A stretch of 64,000 nt of DNA. It comes from Gammaproteobacteria bacterium. Its GTDB lineage: Bacteria; Pseudomonadota; Gammaproteobacteria; SZUA-229. The translations under genes were made by a program, and so were the position numbers. Positions 53,163 to 63,373 of this stretch are shown piece after piece. Below the pieces are notes generated by a model that had not been told where the DNA came from, did not search any database, and saw nothing but the letters and a program-made list of their open reading frames with translations. The stretch covers positions 62,001-126,000 of the forward strand of contig JAOUKV010000005.1 of NCBI GenBank assembly GCA_029882355.1, in the 5' to 3' direction. Every line of letters starts with the position of its first letter. Within the stretch, counting starts at the first letter, position 1.

Positions 53163-55703
53163 ATGAAACTGACTCGAAGAGATTTCATTAAGTCCAATGC
53201 GATAGCAGCAACCGCAACAGCAGCCGGTATTACCATACCTGGTGTAAAAGAAGCATTGGCAAAATCAAAAGATTCCATTCGCTGGGACAAGGCTCCGTGT
53301 CGTTTTTGCGGCACCGGCTGCAGCGTACTGGTAGGTACTAAAGCTGGCCGCATCGTCGCCACACAAGGTGACCCCGATGCGCCGGTTAACCGAGGTCTCA
53401 ACTGCATCAAGGGCTATTTCCTGTCCAAGATCATGTATGGCAAGGACAGGTTAACAACGCCACTACTTCGTATGACTAATGGAAAATACGACAAAGAAGG
53501 CGACTTCACCCCGGTTAGTTGGGACCAGGCCTTTGATGTCATGGAAGAAAAATTCAAGACTTCTCTCAAGCATGATCTTGAAGTCAATAAAGGTAAAGAA
53601 CCTGAAGAAATTGTATCCTCTGTGGGTATGTTTGGTTCTGGGCAATGGACCATCTGGGAAGGTTACGCCGCCTCCAAACTTTTCAAGGCTGGCTTCCGCT
53701 CCAACAACATCGATCCCAATGCTCGTCACTGCATGGCTTCCGCTGTAGGTGCGTTCATCCGTGGTTTTGGTGCTGATGAACCCATGGGTTGTTATGACGA
53801 TCTGGAACACGCTGATGCCTTTGTACTTTGGGGTTCCAACATGGCGGAGATGCATCCTATCCTCTGGTCGCGTCTCACCGACACACGCTTGTCAAAACCC
53901 GGCAGTGAAGTACACGTATTATCCACCTTCGAGCATCGCTGCTTTGACCTGGGTGATAACAACATGGTGTTCACGCCACAGACTGACCTGGCGATATTGA
54001 ACTACATTGCGAACTACATCGTTCAGAACAAAGCCTACGACAAAAAGTTCCTCGACAAACACGTCAACTTTACCAAAACACCAACCGATATCGGTTATGG
54101 TTTGCGTCCTGAACACGAGCTACAGAAGAAAGCTAAGAATGCGAATAAGGGCAAACTGAGCAAAATATCATTTGATGAATATGCTAAGTCTCTTGAACCA
54201 TACACACTTAAATATGCCTCCGAACTTTCTGGTGTGCCCGAAGATAAACTTTTACGCTTAGCCAAGCTTTATGCTGACCCTAAGAAAAAGGTAACTTCAT
54301 TCTGGACCATGGGCTTCAACCAGCATACTCGTGGTGTTTGGGCCAACGGCCTGATGTACAACGTGCATCTATTAATGGGCAAGATTTCCGAACCCGGCAA
54401 CAGTCCTTTCTCACTAACTGGTCAACCCTCAGCTTGCGGCACTGCGCGTGAAGTAGGTACATTTGCACATCGCCTACCTGCTGATTATGTAGTCTTCAAA
54501 AAACCTCATCGTGACTTTGCAGAAAAAATCTGGAAACTACCTGCTGGTATGTTGCCCGGTAAAAAAGGCTATCACGCAGTATTACAAAACCGTATGTTGA
54601 AAGACGGCAAGCTCAACGCCTACTGGGTACAATGTAACAATAATGTGCAGGCTGGCGCCAACATCAACGAAGAGATTCTCCCCGGTTACCGCAACCCTGC
54701 TAACTTCATTGTAGTCTCGGATCCCTACCCGACAGTCACAGCCATGGCCGCTGACCTGATTCTACCGACTGCCATGTGGACAGAAAAAGAAGGCGCTTAC
54801 GGTAATGCTGAGCGTCGCACCCAGTTCTGGCGTCAACAGGTGAGTGCACCCGGTGAATCCAGGTCTGATATGTGGCAAGTAGTAGAATTCTCCAAACGCT
54901 TCAAGACCGAAGATTGCTGGCCTGCCGAGATGCTCGATGCCAATCCACAATACAAAGGTAAAACTTTGTACGAAGTGCTTTATGCCAACGGTCAGGTAAA
55001 TAAATTTCCGAAAGTCACTGTGAAAGACAGCGATGGTAATGAATACGCCAATGATGAAATGGACCACTTCGGTTTCTACATCCAGAAAGGCATGTTCGAA
55101 GAATACCGTAGATTCCAGCTGGAAGGACCAAAGAAAGGTCACGAACAGGCTGACTTCGACACCTATCACAAAACACGCGGATTACGCTGGCCTGTGGTTG
55201 ATGGTAAGGAAACACTTTGGCGTTATCGTGAAGGTTACGACCCCTATGTTAAAGCCGGTGAGGGTGTTAAGTTCTATGGCAAACCCGATGGTCGTGCCAA
55301 TATTATTACCGCACCTTATGAACCTGCCGCTGAAAGCCCAGATGAAGAATTTGATTTGTGGCTGAGCACTGGTCGTGTATTAGAGCACTGGCATTCCGGT
55401 TCGATGACACGCCGTGTACCCGAACTGTATCGTGCATTCCCGGATGCAGTTATCTTCATGCACCCCAACGACGCTAAAAAACGCGGTTTGAGTAGGGGTC
55501 TGGCTGCCAAGGTCGTCAGTCGACGCGGTGAAATTACAGCACGTATCGAAACACGTGGCCGTAACAAACCACCCGAAGGTCTGATCTTTGTGCCATGGTT
55601 TGATGCATCACGGTTGATCAACAAGGTCACTCTGGACGCCACTGATCCGTTGTCAAAAGAAACCGACTACAAGAAGTGTGCGGTTAAGGTAGTCAAGGCT
55701 TAG
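53163..55703 (+). CDS. napA: Periplasmic nitrate reductase catalytic subunit
   Basis: NapA reduces nitrate to nitrite in the periplasm. The 846-residue protein has a Tat signal ([11 protein letters not shown]), 4Fe-4S ligands C46, C49, C53 and C81, K83 between cluster and molybdenum site, and the molybdenum ligand C190 in [10 protein letters not shown], followed by the NapA-typical [21 protein letters not shown] chose the ATG at 53163 because of a strong AGGAGG site and the Tat signal; the longer frame from 53091 overlaps napD. Normal length. Confidence 0.97.
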   Translation: MKLTRRDFIKSNAIAATATAAGITIPGVKEALAKSKDSIRWDKAPCRFCGTGCSVLVGTKAGRIVATQGDPDAPVNRGLNCIKGYFLSKIMYGKDRLTTPLLRMTNGKYDKEGDFTPVSWDQAFDVMEEKFKTSLKHDLEVNKGKEPEEIVSSVGMFGSGQWTIWEGYAASKLFKAGFRSNNIDPNARHCMASAVGAFIRGFGADEPMGCYDDLEHADAFVLWGSNMAEMHPILWSRLTDTRLSKPGSEVHVLSTFEHRCFDLGDNNMVFTPQTDLAILNYIANYIVQNKAYDKKFLDKHVNFTKTPTDIGYGLRPEHELQKKAKNANKGKLSKISFDEYAKSLEPYTLKYASELSGVPEDKLLRLAKLYADPKKKVTSFWTMGFNQHTRGVWANGLMYNVHLLMGKISEPGNSPFSLTGQPSACGTAREVGTFAHRLPADYVVFKKPHRDFAEKIWKLPAGMLPGKKGYHAVLQNRMLKDGKLNAYWVQCNNNVQAGANINEEILPGYRNPANFIVVSDPYPTVTAMAADLILPTAMWTEKEGAYGNAERRTQFWRQQVSAPGESRSDMWQVVEFSKRFKTEDCWPAEMLDANPQYKGKTLYEVLYANGQVNKFPKVTVKDSDGNEYANDEMDHFGFYIQKGMFEEYRRFQLEGPKKGHEQADFDTYHKTRGLRWPVVDGKETLWRYREGYDPYVKAGEGVKFYGKPDGRANIITAPYEPAAESPDEEFDLWLSTGRVLEHWHSGSMTRRVPELYRAFPDAVIFMHPNDAKKRGLSRGLAAKVVSRRGEITARIETRGRNKPPEGLIFVPWFDASRLINKVTLDATDPLSKETDYKKCAVKVVKA

Positions 55704-55729
55704 TAATAAGCAAACTACGGACACAGAGA

Positions 55730-56602
55730 ATGATTCAGTCATCAACAAGCCGAACACCCGACTCAAGCAGTCGTCGTCGCTTCCTCGTAAGCAGTGCTCG
55801 CACTGTGAGTAGCGCCGCACTGCTAGGGCTGGGTATCGGCCTGTATTCACGGCAATCGGTTTCACTGCCGGCAGAAGCCTTGCGTCCACCCGGCGCACTC
55901 GCTGAAGCGGATTTTCTCAGTGCCTGTATACGTTGCGGGCTGTGTGTTCGTGATTGCCCGTTTGACACGCTGAGCCTGGCAAAACTGGGCGATCCGGTTA
56001 CCACCGGCACCCCCTATTTCACTGCCCGTGATGTGCCCTGTGAAATGTGCGATGACATTCCCTGCGTCAAAGCCTGCCCAAGTGGCGCACTGGATCATAA
56101 TCTTGAAAAAATCGACGATGCGCGTATGGGTCTCGCGGTTTTACTCGATCAGGAAAACTGCCTCAACTTTCAGGGGCTACGTTGCGATGTTTGTTATCGC
56201 ATCTGCCCGGCCATCAACGAGGCGATCACACTCGAACACGTATCCAATGTTCGCAGTGGCAAACACGCCATGTTTATTCCCACGGTACATTCCGATCACT
56301 GCACTGGTTGTGGTAAATGTGAACGTGCCTGCGTACTCGAAGAAGCGGCCATCAAAGTATTGCCCTTACGCCTTGCCAAAGGTGAACTAGGGCACCACTA
56401 TCGCTGGGGCTGGAAGGAAAAAGAAAAAGCTGGCGGCAGTCTGGTAACGCCAGATAGTGAACACAAGTTCAACTTGCCCGAAGGTCAACACTACGAATAT
56501 GAAGATCAGGGTCTGATTTTTGATGACAACACATCAAACAACTCCCCCTTTTCAAGCGACCCTCTGAAAACCTTAAATCAAGGTATGAAGGAATCGCTAT
56601 GA
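55730..56602 (+). CDS. napG: NapG ferredoxin-type protein
   Basis: The 290-residue protein has a Tat signal ([10 protein letters not shown]) and four 4Fe-4S motifs ([46 protein letters not shown]). With NapH it forms an alternative quinol-oxidising route to NapC/NapB. It overlaps napH by four bases. Confidence 0.95.
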   Translation: MIQSSTSRTPDSSSRRRFLVSSARTVSSAALLGLGIGLYSRQSVSLPAEALRPPGALAEADFLSACIRCGLCVRDCPFDTLSLAKLGDPVTTGTPYFTARDVPCEMCDDIPCVKACPSGALDHNLEKIDDARMGLAVLLDQENCLNFQGLRCDVCYRICPAINEAITLEHVSNVRSGKHAMFIPTVHSDHCTGCGKCERACVLEEAAIKVLPLRLAKGELGHHYRWGWKEKEKAGGSLVTPDSEHKFNLPEGQHYEYEDQGLIFDDNTSNNSPFSSDPLKTLNQGMKESL

Positions 56603-57516
56603 TCATGTCACGACAACCTGGCACAGAAGCGATACAAAAAAATGGCTGGTTACTTGCTCACAAGTGGCTGTTAGCCCGTCGCATTAGCCAGTTAACTATT
56701 CTGACTTTATTCATGATCGGCCCATGGTTTGGTATGTGGTTAATCAAGGGCAACCTTAACTCCAGCCTGATACTTGACACTGTGCCACTGACAGATCCCT
56801 ATATATTGCTGCAATCTTTGTTTGCCGGTCATAACCTTGAGACAGTAGCAATAACTGGTGCAGCAATTGTGCTGGCATTTTATTTACTGGTGAGTGGCCG
56901 TGTATATTGTTCCTGGGTCTGCCCGGTCAACATGATTACCGATTTAGCCCATTGGTTGCGCCAACGTCTTAATATCAAAAACGCTTCCAGCATCTCAAAG
57001 AATTCACGTTACTGGTTACTTGCCGTCACTCTATTACTTGCACTCATTACTAACAATCTGGCATGGGAAGTGGTAAACCCCGTATCCATGATGCATCGCG
57101 GATTAATATTCGGCATGGGCATGGCATGGACAGTCTTACTCGCGATCTTTCTTTTTGATTTACTGGTAAGTCGCCGCGGCTGGTGCAGTCACTTGTGTCC
57201 GGTTGGTGCTTTCTACAGTTTACTAGGTACACACAGTCCTTTACGTATACGTGCCGATGCGCGGGCGCAATGTGATGACTGTATGGACTGCTTTGTTGTT
57301 TGTCCCGAGCAACAAGTGATACGTCCTGCACTAAAAGGTGCGGACAAGAACATTGGGCCGGTGATCACATCCGCCAACTGTACTAATTGCGGTCGCTGCA
57401 TTGATGTATGCGCCAAAGAAGTTTTTCATTTCGGCTTACGTTTTAATAATAAAGAAAAACATAAGCACCATTTTAACAATCAGACCAAAAATTCTACTGG
57501 AGCAGAGGTTTTATGA
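56599..57516 (+). CDS. napH: NapH membrane ferredoxin
   Basis: The 305-residue protein has four membrane spans and two cytoplasmic CxxxCP-type motifs (CSWVCP near the N-terminal half, CSHLCP later) followed by two 4Fe-4S motifs ([23 protein letters not shown]). It partners NapG. The overlap of four bases on both sides (ATGA) shows tight coupling with napG and napB. Confidence 0.95.
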   Translation: MIMSRQPGTEAIQKNGWLLAHKWLLARRISQLTILTLFMIGPWFGMWLIKGNLNSSLILDTVPLTDPYILLQSLFAGHNLETVAITGAAIVLAFYLLVSGRVYCSWVCPVNMITDLAHWLRQRLNIKNASSISKNSRYWLLAVTLLLALITNNLAWEVVNPVSMMHRGLIFGMGMAWTVLLAIFLFDLLVSRRGWCSHLCPVGAFYSLLGTHSPLRIRADARAQCDDCMDCFVVCPEQQVIRPALKGADKNIGPVITSANCTNCGRCIDVCAKEVFHFGLRFNNKEKHKHHFNNQTKNSTGAEVL

Positions 57517-57971
57517 TGATTAAAAAACTATCCATAATCGCATCACTTACGCTTGGCTTGCTTGCAGCCACAGCTTCTATGCAATCACACTCAACCGGAG
57601 TCGAATCACTACGTGGTGCTTCAGATCTAGATCAGGATTCCATGGCACCTGAAAACAAAAAATACGCAAAAGATGGTCAACCCATCGCGCGTGATTATGT
57701 TCAGCAGCCACCGTTGATTCCACACAAGGTTGACCGCTATACGATTAATCTTAAATCAAACAAATGTTTATCCTGTCACAGCTGGAAAAACTACCGCGAG
57801 GCCGGCGCAACAAAAATTAGCCAGACTCATTTTGAAGATAGAGATGCACATGTATTAGCGAATATCTCGGGTCTTCGTTACTTTTGCACCCAGTGCCATG
57901 TACCACAGGTGAATGCACCTGCACTGGTTGAAAATAATTTCAAACCAATAACCGCCATCAGCGGACAATAA
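57513..57971 (+). CDS. napB: NapB diheme cytochrome
   Basis: The 152-residue precursor has a signal peptide and two heme motifs (CLSCH near residue 88, CTQCH near 129) with conserved histidines in SQTHFEDRDAH. NapB passes electrons from NapC to NapA. Confidence 0.95.
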   Translation: MMIKKLSIIASLTLGLLAATASMQSHSTGVESLRGASDLDQDSMAPENKKYAKDGQPIARDYVQQPPLIPHKVDRYTINLKSNKCLSCHSWKNYREAGATKISQTHFEDRDAHVLANISGLRYFCTQCHVPQVNAPALVENNFKPITAISGQ

Positions 57972-58004
57972 AAATACTGCCAATAACAGCTAACGGGTAT
58001 AGTT

Positions 58005-58634
58005 ATGAGCAACAATAATTCGGAAGAATGTAACGACAAAATGATCTGTCGACTATGGCAGCTACTTAAAGTGCCTTCAGCAAAATATAGTTTAGGCATT
58101 CTGCTGGTAGCAGGCTTTGTCTCAGGTATTATTTTCTGGGGTGGATTTAATACCGCCATGGAAATGACCAACAATGAAGAATTTTGTATTTCATGTCATG
58201 AAATGAAAGACAACGTCTATCAGGAATACAAACAAACTATTCATTACAGCAATCGCACTGGCGTACGCGCTACCTGCCCTGACTGCCACGTACCAAAAGA
58301 ATGGCAGCATAAGGTAGTGCGAAAAATACAGGCCAGCAACGAGCTGCTGCACAAAGCGCTAGGTACCATTAATACACGTGAAAAGTTTGAAGCCAAACGT
58401 CTTCAACTCGCAAACAATGTTTGGGAAGTGATGAAGAAAACAGATTCACGTGAATGCCGCAACTGCCACAACTTTGAGTTCATGGACTTTGGTGAACAGG
58501 GACGACGTGCAGTTAACCAGCACTCAACCGCGCTTGATGAAGGCAAGACTTGCATCGATTGTCATAAGGGTATTGCACATGAGTTGCCTGATATGCATGA
58601 GGTTGATCCAACCGCGGTGGTTGGGGATATTTAA
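58005..58634 (+). CDS. napC: NapC tetraheme quinol dehydrogenase
   Basis: The 209-residue protein has one membrane anchor (about 29-47) and four heme motifs at C61, C91, C151 and C183 (CISCH, CPDCH, CRNCH, CIDCH). It oxidises membrane quinol for NapAB. It is nearly the same in pattern as the first 190 residues of the NirT-like fusion at 28607, indicating a recent duplication. It ends the nap operon, with a terminator after. Confidence 0.95.
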   Translation: MSNNNSEECNDKMICRLWQLLKVPSAKYSLGILLVAGFVSGIIFWGGFNTAMEMTNNEEFCISCHEMKDNVYQEYKQTIHYSNRTGVRATCPDCHVPKEWQHKVVRKIQASNELLHKALGTINTREKFEAKRLQLANNVWEVMKKTDSRECRNCHNFEFMDFGEQGRRAVNQHSTALDEGKTCIDCHKGIAHELPDMHEVDPTAVVGDI

Positions 58635-58662
58635 TCAGGATACGGTTTATCCATGAAGTATG

Positions 58663-58691
58663 ACAAAGCCCGGTTTATCCGGGCTTTGTTT
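58663..58691 (+). terminator. Terminator of the nap operon
   Basis: A perfect 11-bp stem (ACAAAGCCCGG/CCGGGCTTTGT) with a 5-base loop is followed by T residues, 29 bases after the napC stop. The AAAGCCCGG core is repeated in the terminator after the napC relic at 61912-61947. Confidence 0.88.
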
Positions 58692-58825
58692 TATAAGCGT
58701 ATCTATACATGGAAGTATTTTGTAAATTCCTACTATTCTGAAATTTCAGTAGTAGTGGATATTCGCACCCACAGGCGAGGCACTTTTTTATTCTGCACAT
58801 CCATGTGCTCCACCCCTCAGACACC

Positions 58826-58840
58826 CTCACCACATCCTAC
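58826..58840. repeat. Copy of the 10.7-kb repeat arm
   Basis: CTCACCACATCCTAC matches bases 10770-10784 exactly. Only this arm is present; the left arm is lost or was never there. It lies at the 3' end of the PstS-like gene. Confidence 0.6.
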
Positions 58841-58844
58841 GAGC

Positions 58845-59261
58845 TTAATTTCTGAAGTCGTATACCACTTTCATAGATTGAGTAAGCTGATTAGCGGGTA
58901 TGTACGTCACTGCATAATCATTATTATTTAGTTCTTCTACTAATGACTTATTCTCATCAAAACTTCTTGGTGGTTTACCTTTACCTGTGAAAATCAATTT
59001 ACTCCAGTAAGACTTAAGCTGTGAAATGGTCTTTCCTGTAATAACTTTATAAAATTCTGTCTTACAATCACTATCGCTAAGTTCAATAGCTGTTACACGC
59101 TTGCCTTCACTGTTTCGATTGGTTTTTGCCATAAATATATTAGTAACTTCACGTTGGCTCATCTTGGAAATTGGTGAATCCAGACTTGCTACTACCACAA
59201 TTTCTGCTCCTACCGTTGATGAGCACATAATCAATAACAAAGCTGCAATAAAGGTGCGCAT
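58845..59261 (-). CDS. Small PstS-like periplasmic substrate-binding protein
   Basis: The 138-residue precursor has a signal peptide (residues 1-19) and a single lobe of the PBP/PstS type (ISKMSQREVTNIFMAKTNRN, YWSKLIFTGKGKPPRSF, DYAVTYIPANQL). These short proteins are annotated as phosphate-binding-like but lack the second lobe, and the ligand is uncertain. It overlaps the porin gene upstream by one base (TAATG), so the two form one operon. Confidence 0.8.
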   Translation of the reverse strand: MRTFIAALLLIMCSSTVGAEIVVVASLDSPISKMSQREVTNIFMAKTNRNSEGKRVTAIELSDSDCKTEFYKVITGKTISQLKSYWSKLIFTGKGKPPRSFDENKSLVEELNNNDYAVTYIPANQLTQSMKVVYDFRN

Positions 59262-60391
59262 TAGAAAAGCCCCTCAAAAACAACCGTGTAAACATCAGCA
59301 TCAGTCTCGCTTGGTAATGGGCTAATTGTGTCTTTCATAGTGACACTATCCCACTGAATTTTTAATGCATAACTATCGCCTATGTCATAACGAAAACCCA
59401 GTGCGTAAGCTTCACTGCTTCTTTCTCCATCTGCTGATAGCGGCAGTGTACCTGGAGGTGGGGGACCGGGCGGTAGCACCGCACCGGCAGGCAGAATCAC
59501 TGGTGAAAATTCAGCTGATCTTGCGTTATACATGATATATGGAGTCAATCGATCAATCTGATAACCAAGTGACATATAGGATATATTCATATCCGGGTAT
59601 GATTCAGCTTCACCTTTTGTCACTCCTACATGAAAAATGAAACTATCTACTAAATATTTAGCTTCTAAACTTATCATGTTGATTTTAGCATCACGCTGAA
59701 TTATTAAATCGTTGTACGTGTAAAGATCAAAATAAGCATTAAAAAGTGCAATTTTAAGCCAATTGTCATCTTTTTCTATCTGGGTGGAAAGCAACCTCAC
59801 TTCATTATCTTTAACAACATCTTTAAAGTGATCTGATTCACCATAGGCGGCATGTAGTTTAAGGTTGTAATCACCAATAAAATAAGTTTTCAGTAGTTCA
59901 ATACCCTCATAATCATCAAAGCCCCCTGCACCATTACTAGGTACTAAAGGTCTTACCCAAAGACGACTATATCCAACATAACGTAGCTCAGTACCCTGTA
60001 AAAAAGGTAGTTTAAGTTTTCCTGCACGCAAAAATAAATCATTACCAAAATCATATTTTAAATAGGCCCATTCAAGAATTGGGTCATATTCATCTGCTGA
60101 CTGTTTGGCACTAATACCTTGAATCGCCAAAGATAAGTTATCACTAATGTTGTAATCTAACTGTACCCCTATAAGCGTACCATCATAAACAACTTCATCT
60201 TTATTAAGAGATGATGCAGAACCTAAAATACTGGGTAGCACAATGCCATTATCATCTGCCATTGTGGCATCAATTGTAAAATAGCCATTAAGGCTAAGAT
60301 TCTCAGTAATTTCTACAGAGTAAGCAGCACATGAAAATGCCTGCAGAAAAACTAGAATAAGAATTAATCGTATGTATTTTTTATATGCCAT
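59261..60391 (-). CDS. Outer-membrane porin-like beta-barrel protein
   Basis: The 376-residue precursor has a signal peptide (about residues 1-25) and beta-strand body ending LF, as in trimeric-type porins. A proline-rich loop (LPPGPPPPGTLP, near residue 310) lies in an outer loop. It heads the operon with the PstS-like gene and is divergent from a diguanylate cyclase gene, so the three may form a sensing module. Confidence 0.8.
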   Translation of the reverse strand: MAYKKYIRLILILVFLQAFSCAAYSVEITENLSLNGYFTIDATMADDNGIVLPSILGSASSLNKDEVVYDGTLIGVQLDYNISDNLSLAIQGISAKQSADEYDPILEWAYLKYDFGNDLFLRAGKLKLPFLQGTELRYVGYSRLWVRPLVPSNGAGGFDDYEGIELLKTYFIGDYNLKLHAAYGESDHFKDVVKDNEVRLLSTQIEKDDNWLKIALFNAYFDLYTYNDLIIQRDAKINMISLEAKYLVDSFIFHVGVTKGEAESYPDMNISYMSLGYQIDRLTPYIMYNARSAEFSPVILPAGAVLPPGPPPPGTLPLSADGERSSEAYALGFRYDIGDSYALKIQWDSVTMKDTISPLPSETDADVYTVVFEGLF

Positions 60392-60474
60392 GGATACACT
60401 TATAGCAGATGTAGTTATTTTGGCTATACTGTTAAAGTCATTTATTTAAATTAATAATAAGAATATAAAACAAC

Positions 60475-61764
60475 ATGATAAATCTAACTATATTTCAAAA
60501 AATGTTAGTAACACCGGTGTTAGGTATAATTTTATATACTTCTTACCTGTTTTATATACATATTGAACATCAGCATAGTAGCGATTCAATTGAGATGATA
60601 CGTGATAGCTATTTGCCTGCACTAAGCCTGGTTAACGACAACATTCATATATTTGAAAATATTTCCATAGAGTTTAAAGATGCGGTGACAGCGGGAGAGA
60701 AACTATGGGTTGAAGAAAACAATATCAGAAAGGAAAAATTTGAAAAAAACATAAAAAAAATAATCACCTATAAATCTCTGGTTGATACTAAAGTAATCAA
60801 TCAACTACATAATTCATTTTCTAATTTTTATGATAATTCATACAAGCTATCTATTAATTTAATAGAAAACAATGACAAATACAGACACAATAATGAATTG
60901 ATTGACAACATTAACATGTATTTTCATGATACAGAATTACAATTACATAATTTAAAAAATAATATGCAAGAAAATTTTTCAGCTAGCATAGACAATATCC
61001 GCAGCCGTATGGATCATCTTGTGGTTGTTGGTATTTTCATGTTGATATTTCTATTAATTCTTATTGCGCTACTAAGCTTTGTTATATCACTGTCAACACG
61101 CAGAAGCTTACAGGGCATTATTCAGCCTCTTATGAAAATGGCTCAAGGGCAACCTGACTATACACACCGTTTACCTTTAAACACAAAGGATGAGTTAGGT
61201 GAACTTTCTCACTGGTTCAATGTGCTTTCTAAAAAACATGAGCAAGACTACAAAAGAATAGAAAAATTATCTATAACCGATAAGCTTACACAATTATACA
61301 ATCGCACCATGATAGATGACATATTGGAAAAATCGTTCAGCAGATCTCAGAGATACCAGGAAGAAATTTCTATAATACTAATTGATATAGATAAATTTAA
61401 AGAAGTTAATGATACATATGGACACCAAACAGGTGACCATGTATTGCAGAAACTAGCCAATATATTACAAGATAACACTCGAAGTAGTGATTCAGTTGGC
61501 CGTTGGGGAGGGGAAGAATTTATTGTTATTACTAGCAACACAGGAAAATCTGATATCGCTATCATGGCGGAAAAATTAAGACTAACTATAGAGAGCTGCG
61601 ATTTTGATAACGTTGGGAAAATAACCGCCAGTTTTGGTATAGCTAATTATGAATCAGGAGACAGCGTAGAAAGCTTAACTAGAAGAGCCGATGTTTGTCT
61701 TTATTTAGCAAAAAAATCAGGCAGAAACAAAGTTATTGATGATAACAGTATTGCAAAAAAATAG
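60475..61764 (+). CDS. Membrane sensor diguanylate cyclase (GGDEF)
   Basis: The 429-residue protein has a span at about 7-27, an outer helical sensor of about 150 residues, a second span (about 180-205), a HAMP-type linker and a C-terminal GGDEF domain. The active motif is GGEEF (345-349), and a product-inhibition I-site RSSD (336-339) lies five residues before it. It should make cyclic di-GMP from GTP and be feedback-inhibited. Divergent from the porin/PstS-like operon. Confidence 0.92.
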   Translation: MINLTIFQKMLVTPVLGIILYTSYLFYIHIEHQHSSDSIEMIRDSYLPALSLVNDNIHIFENISIEFKDAVTAGEKLWVEENNIRKEKFEKNIKKIITYKSLVDTKVINQLHNSFSNFYDNSYKLSINLIENNDKYRHNNELIDNINMYFHDTELQLHNLKNNMQENFSASIDNIRSRMDHLVVVGIFMLIFLLILIALLSFVISLSTRRSLQGIIQPLMKMAQGQPDYTHRLPLNTKDELGELSHWFNVLSKKHEQDYKRIEKLSITDKLTQLYNRTMIDDILEKSFSRSQRYQEEISIILIDIDKFKEVNDTYGHQTGDHVLQKLANILQDNTRSSDSVGRWGGEEFIVITSNTGKSDIAIMAEKLRLTIESCDFDNVGKITASFGIANYESGDSVESLTRRADVCLYLAKKSGRNKVIDDNSIAKK

Positions 61765-61828
61765 TCTGTTCAAGTTAGCAAATCATCCCAACCATACTCT
61801 TGCATTCCGGAACATATGCCGAAACCGG

Positions 61829-61894
61829 GGTATTGCCCACGAATTGCCGGATATGCATGATGTAGATCCCGCCTCCTCGGTGGGCAGCATTTAA
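61829..61894 (+). pseudogene. Relic of a napC/nirT 3' end
   Basis: This frame reads GIAHELPDMHDVDP and then ASSVGSI and a stop. The NapC at 58005 ends GIAHELPDMHEVDP and then TAVVGDI and a stop. The preceding bases (from about 61799, CTTGCAT) also recall the last heme region but are disrupted. No start, signal or heme motif remains, so it is a fragment of a former napC/nirT copy, with a related terminator behind it. Confidence 0.8.
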
Positions 61895-61911
61895 ACTTAA
61901 GATCTAAAGCT

Positions 61912-61947
61912 AAAAATAAAGCCCGGTTAATCCGGGCTTTATTTTTT
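61912..61947. terminator. Bidirectional terminator between the napC relic and nhaA
   Basis: A 15-bp stem (AAAAATAAAGCCCGG with CCGGGCTTTATTTTT) and a 5-base loop with T tracts on both sides. It serves the plus strand genes and the convergent nhaA. It is related in sequence to the nap terminator at 58663. Confidence 0.9.
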
Positions 61948-61955
61948 AAACAAAA

Positions 61956-63314
61956 TCATTTTTCTTTATTCTCAGCCGTAAAATACAACCAGAGAAAGCC
62001 AGAAATACCGGCGATAACTGAGGCGAAAAGAATACCTGTTTTAGCCATCAGCAATTCGTGCGGATGATGAACGAAACCAAGTTCGGCAATAAAGATCGAC
62101 ATGGTAAAACCAATTCCTCCCATCAGCGCGACACCAACAATGTGCTTAAAATTCAGACCTTGAGGCAGCACGGTAAAACCCAGTTTTACAGCAAGCCAGG
62201 AAAACCCGGCAATGCCGATCAATTTTCCAAAAACCAATCCCACGGCTATACCCATTGATACTGGATGAGTGATGATAGCACCCAAAGCAGACAGGTCGAT
62301 CGGAATACCCGCATTGGCCAACGAGAAAATCGGAATAATTATATATGCCGTAGGCAGGTGCATTTTATGTTCCAGTATCTGAGCAGGCGCTTGCACCATA
62401 TGCACCCCCTCCTCCAGGGCCTGAACCCGGCTACGCAGCTCAATATTTCTAACGATGTTGTTTTCATGCTGGTAGGCGCGTTTAATATGCACCACCATTT
62501 CATTAATATGCGACAGGAATCGTTCTGCATCGTATTTTGGTCGCATGGGAATGGTAAAGGCTAGAATGATACCCGCGAGGGTCGCATGAACACCGCTCTG
62601 TAACATTGCTATCCAGAGCACCACACCAACCATCATATAAGGCAATGGCCTACGTATGCCGCCAAGATTCAACGCCATCAGTAATAAAAACAAAACGCCA
62701 GCTATCATCAATGCAGCAAAATTGATTGTTTCGGTATAAAACACTGCAATGACCAAAACAGCACCCAGATCATCAACAATCGCCAAAGCGACCAGAAAGG
62801 TCAACAGTTTATTAGGTACCCTGTTACCCAATAGCGCCAGTGTCCCCAGTGCAAAGGCAATGTCAGTGGCCATGGGCACACCCCAGCCATTCATGGCGTG
62901 CCCTTCAGGATTGAAACCAATATAAATAAGAACAGGCACCAACATACCGCCAACCGCTGCAATAATGGGCAGCATTGCCTGCCTGAGATCAGCAAGCTCT
63001 CCCACCAGAATCTCACGTTTCAGCTCCAGGCCGATGACGAAAAAAAACATCGCCATCAAACCATCGTTGATCCAGTGATGCAGTGATTTCGATAATTGAA
63101 AACCCTCTACACCAATAGTGAAGGTTAATTCAAGAATATGATGATAAGCCTCATTCCACGGGCTATTGGCAATGGCGAGTGCGGCAATAGCACATATCAT
63201 GAGCAGAACACCACTGGTGGTCTGGCGGTGAATAAATTCTTCCAGAGGGCTTAAAATCAGGTCGAAAGCCTTTTCCCATGGAGCAACGTATTCTTTTTTA
63301 TTCAGTTTTATCAT
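61956..63314 (-). CDS. nhaA: Na+/H+ antiporter NhaA
   Basis: The 452-residue protein has about 12 spans with the NhaA signatures (FFVIGLELKREILVGEL, MATDIAFALGTLALLG, VALAIVDDLGAVLVIAVFYT with the two adjacent ion-binding aspartates, VGVALMGGIGFTMSIFI). It exchanges sodium for protons and controls internal pH. It is longer than E. coli NhaA (388), with an extended loop around residues 280-320. Confidence 0.95.
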   Translation of the reverse strand: MIKLNKKEYVAPWEKAFDLILSPLEEFIHRQTTSGVLLMICAIAALAIANSPWNEAYHHILELTFTIGVEGFQLSKSLHHWINDGLMAMFFFVIGLELKREILVGELADLRQAMLPIIAAVGGMLVPVLIYIGFNPEGHAMNGWGVPMATDIAFALGTLALLGNRVPNKLLTFLVALAIVDDLGAVLVIAVFYTETINFAALMIAGVLFLLLMALNLGGIRRPLPYMMVGVVLWIAMLQSGVHATLAGIILAFTIPMRPKYDAERFLSHINEMVVHIKRAYQHENNIVRNIELRSRVQALEEGVHMVQAPAQILEHKMHLPTAYIIIPIFSLANAGIPIDLSALGAIITHPVSMGIAVGLVFGKLIGIAGFSWLAVKLGFTVLPQGLNFKHIVGVALMGGIGFTMSIFIAELGFVHHPHELLMAKTGILFASVIAGISGFLWLYFTAENKEK

Positions 63315-63373
63315 TCAAAATATCCAAAGTGAAAGTTAATTATTTTAATCAGGCTATCCAACAGAAAAATTTA

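Noticed and set aside
53463-55642. Long antisense frames inside napA
   Set aside because: They mirror codon patterns of napA and show no family motifs or ribosome sites.
58653-58931. Open frame of 92 residues after napC
   Set aside because: It begins in the nap terminator and runs into the opposite-strand PstS-like gene and a repeat arm; no family marks.
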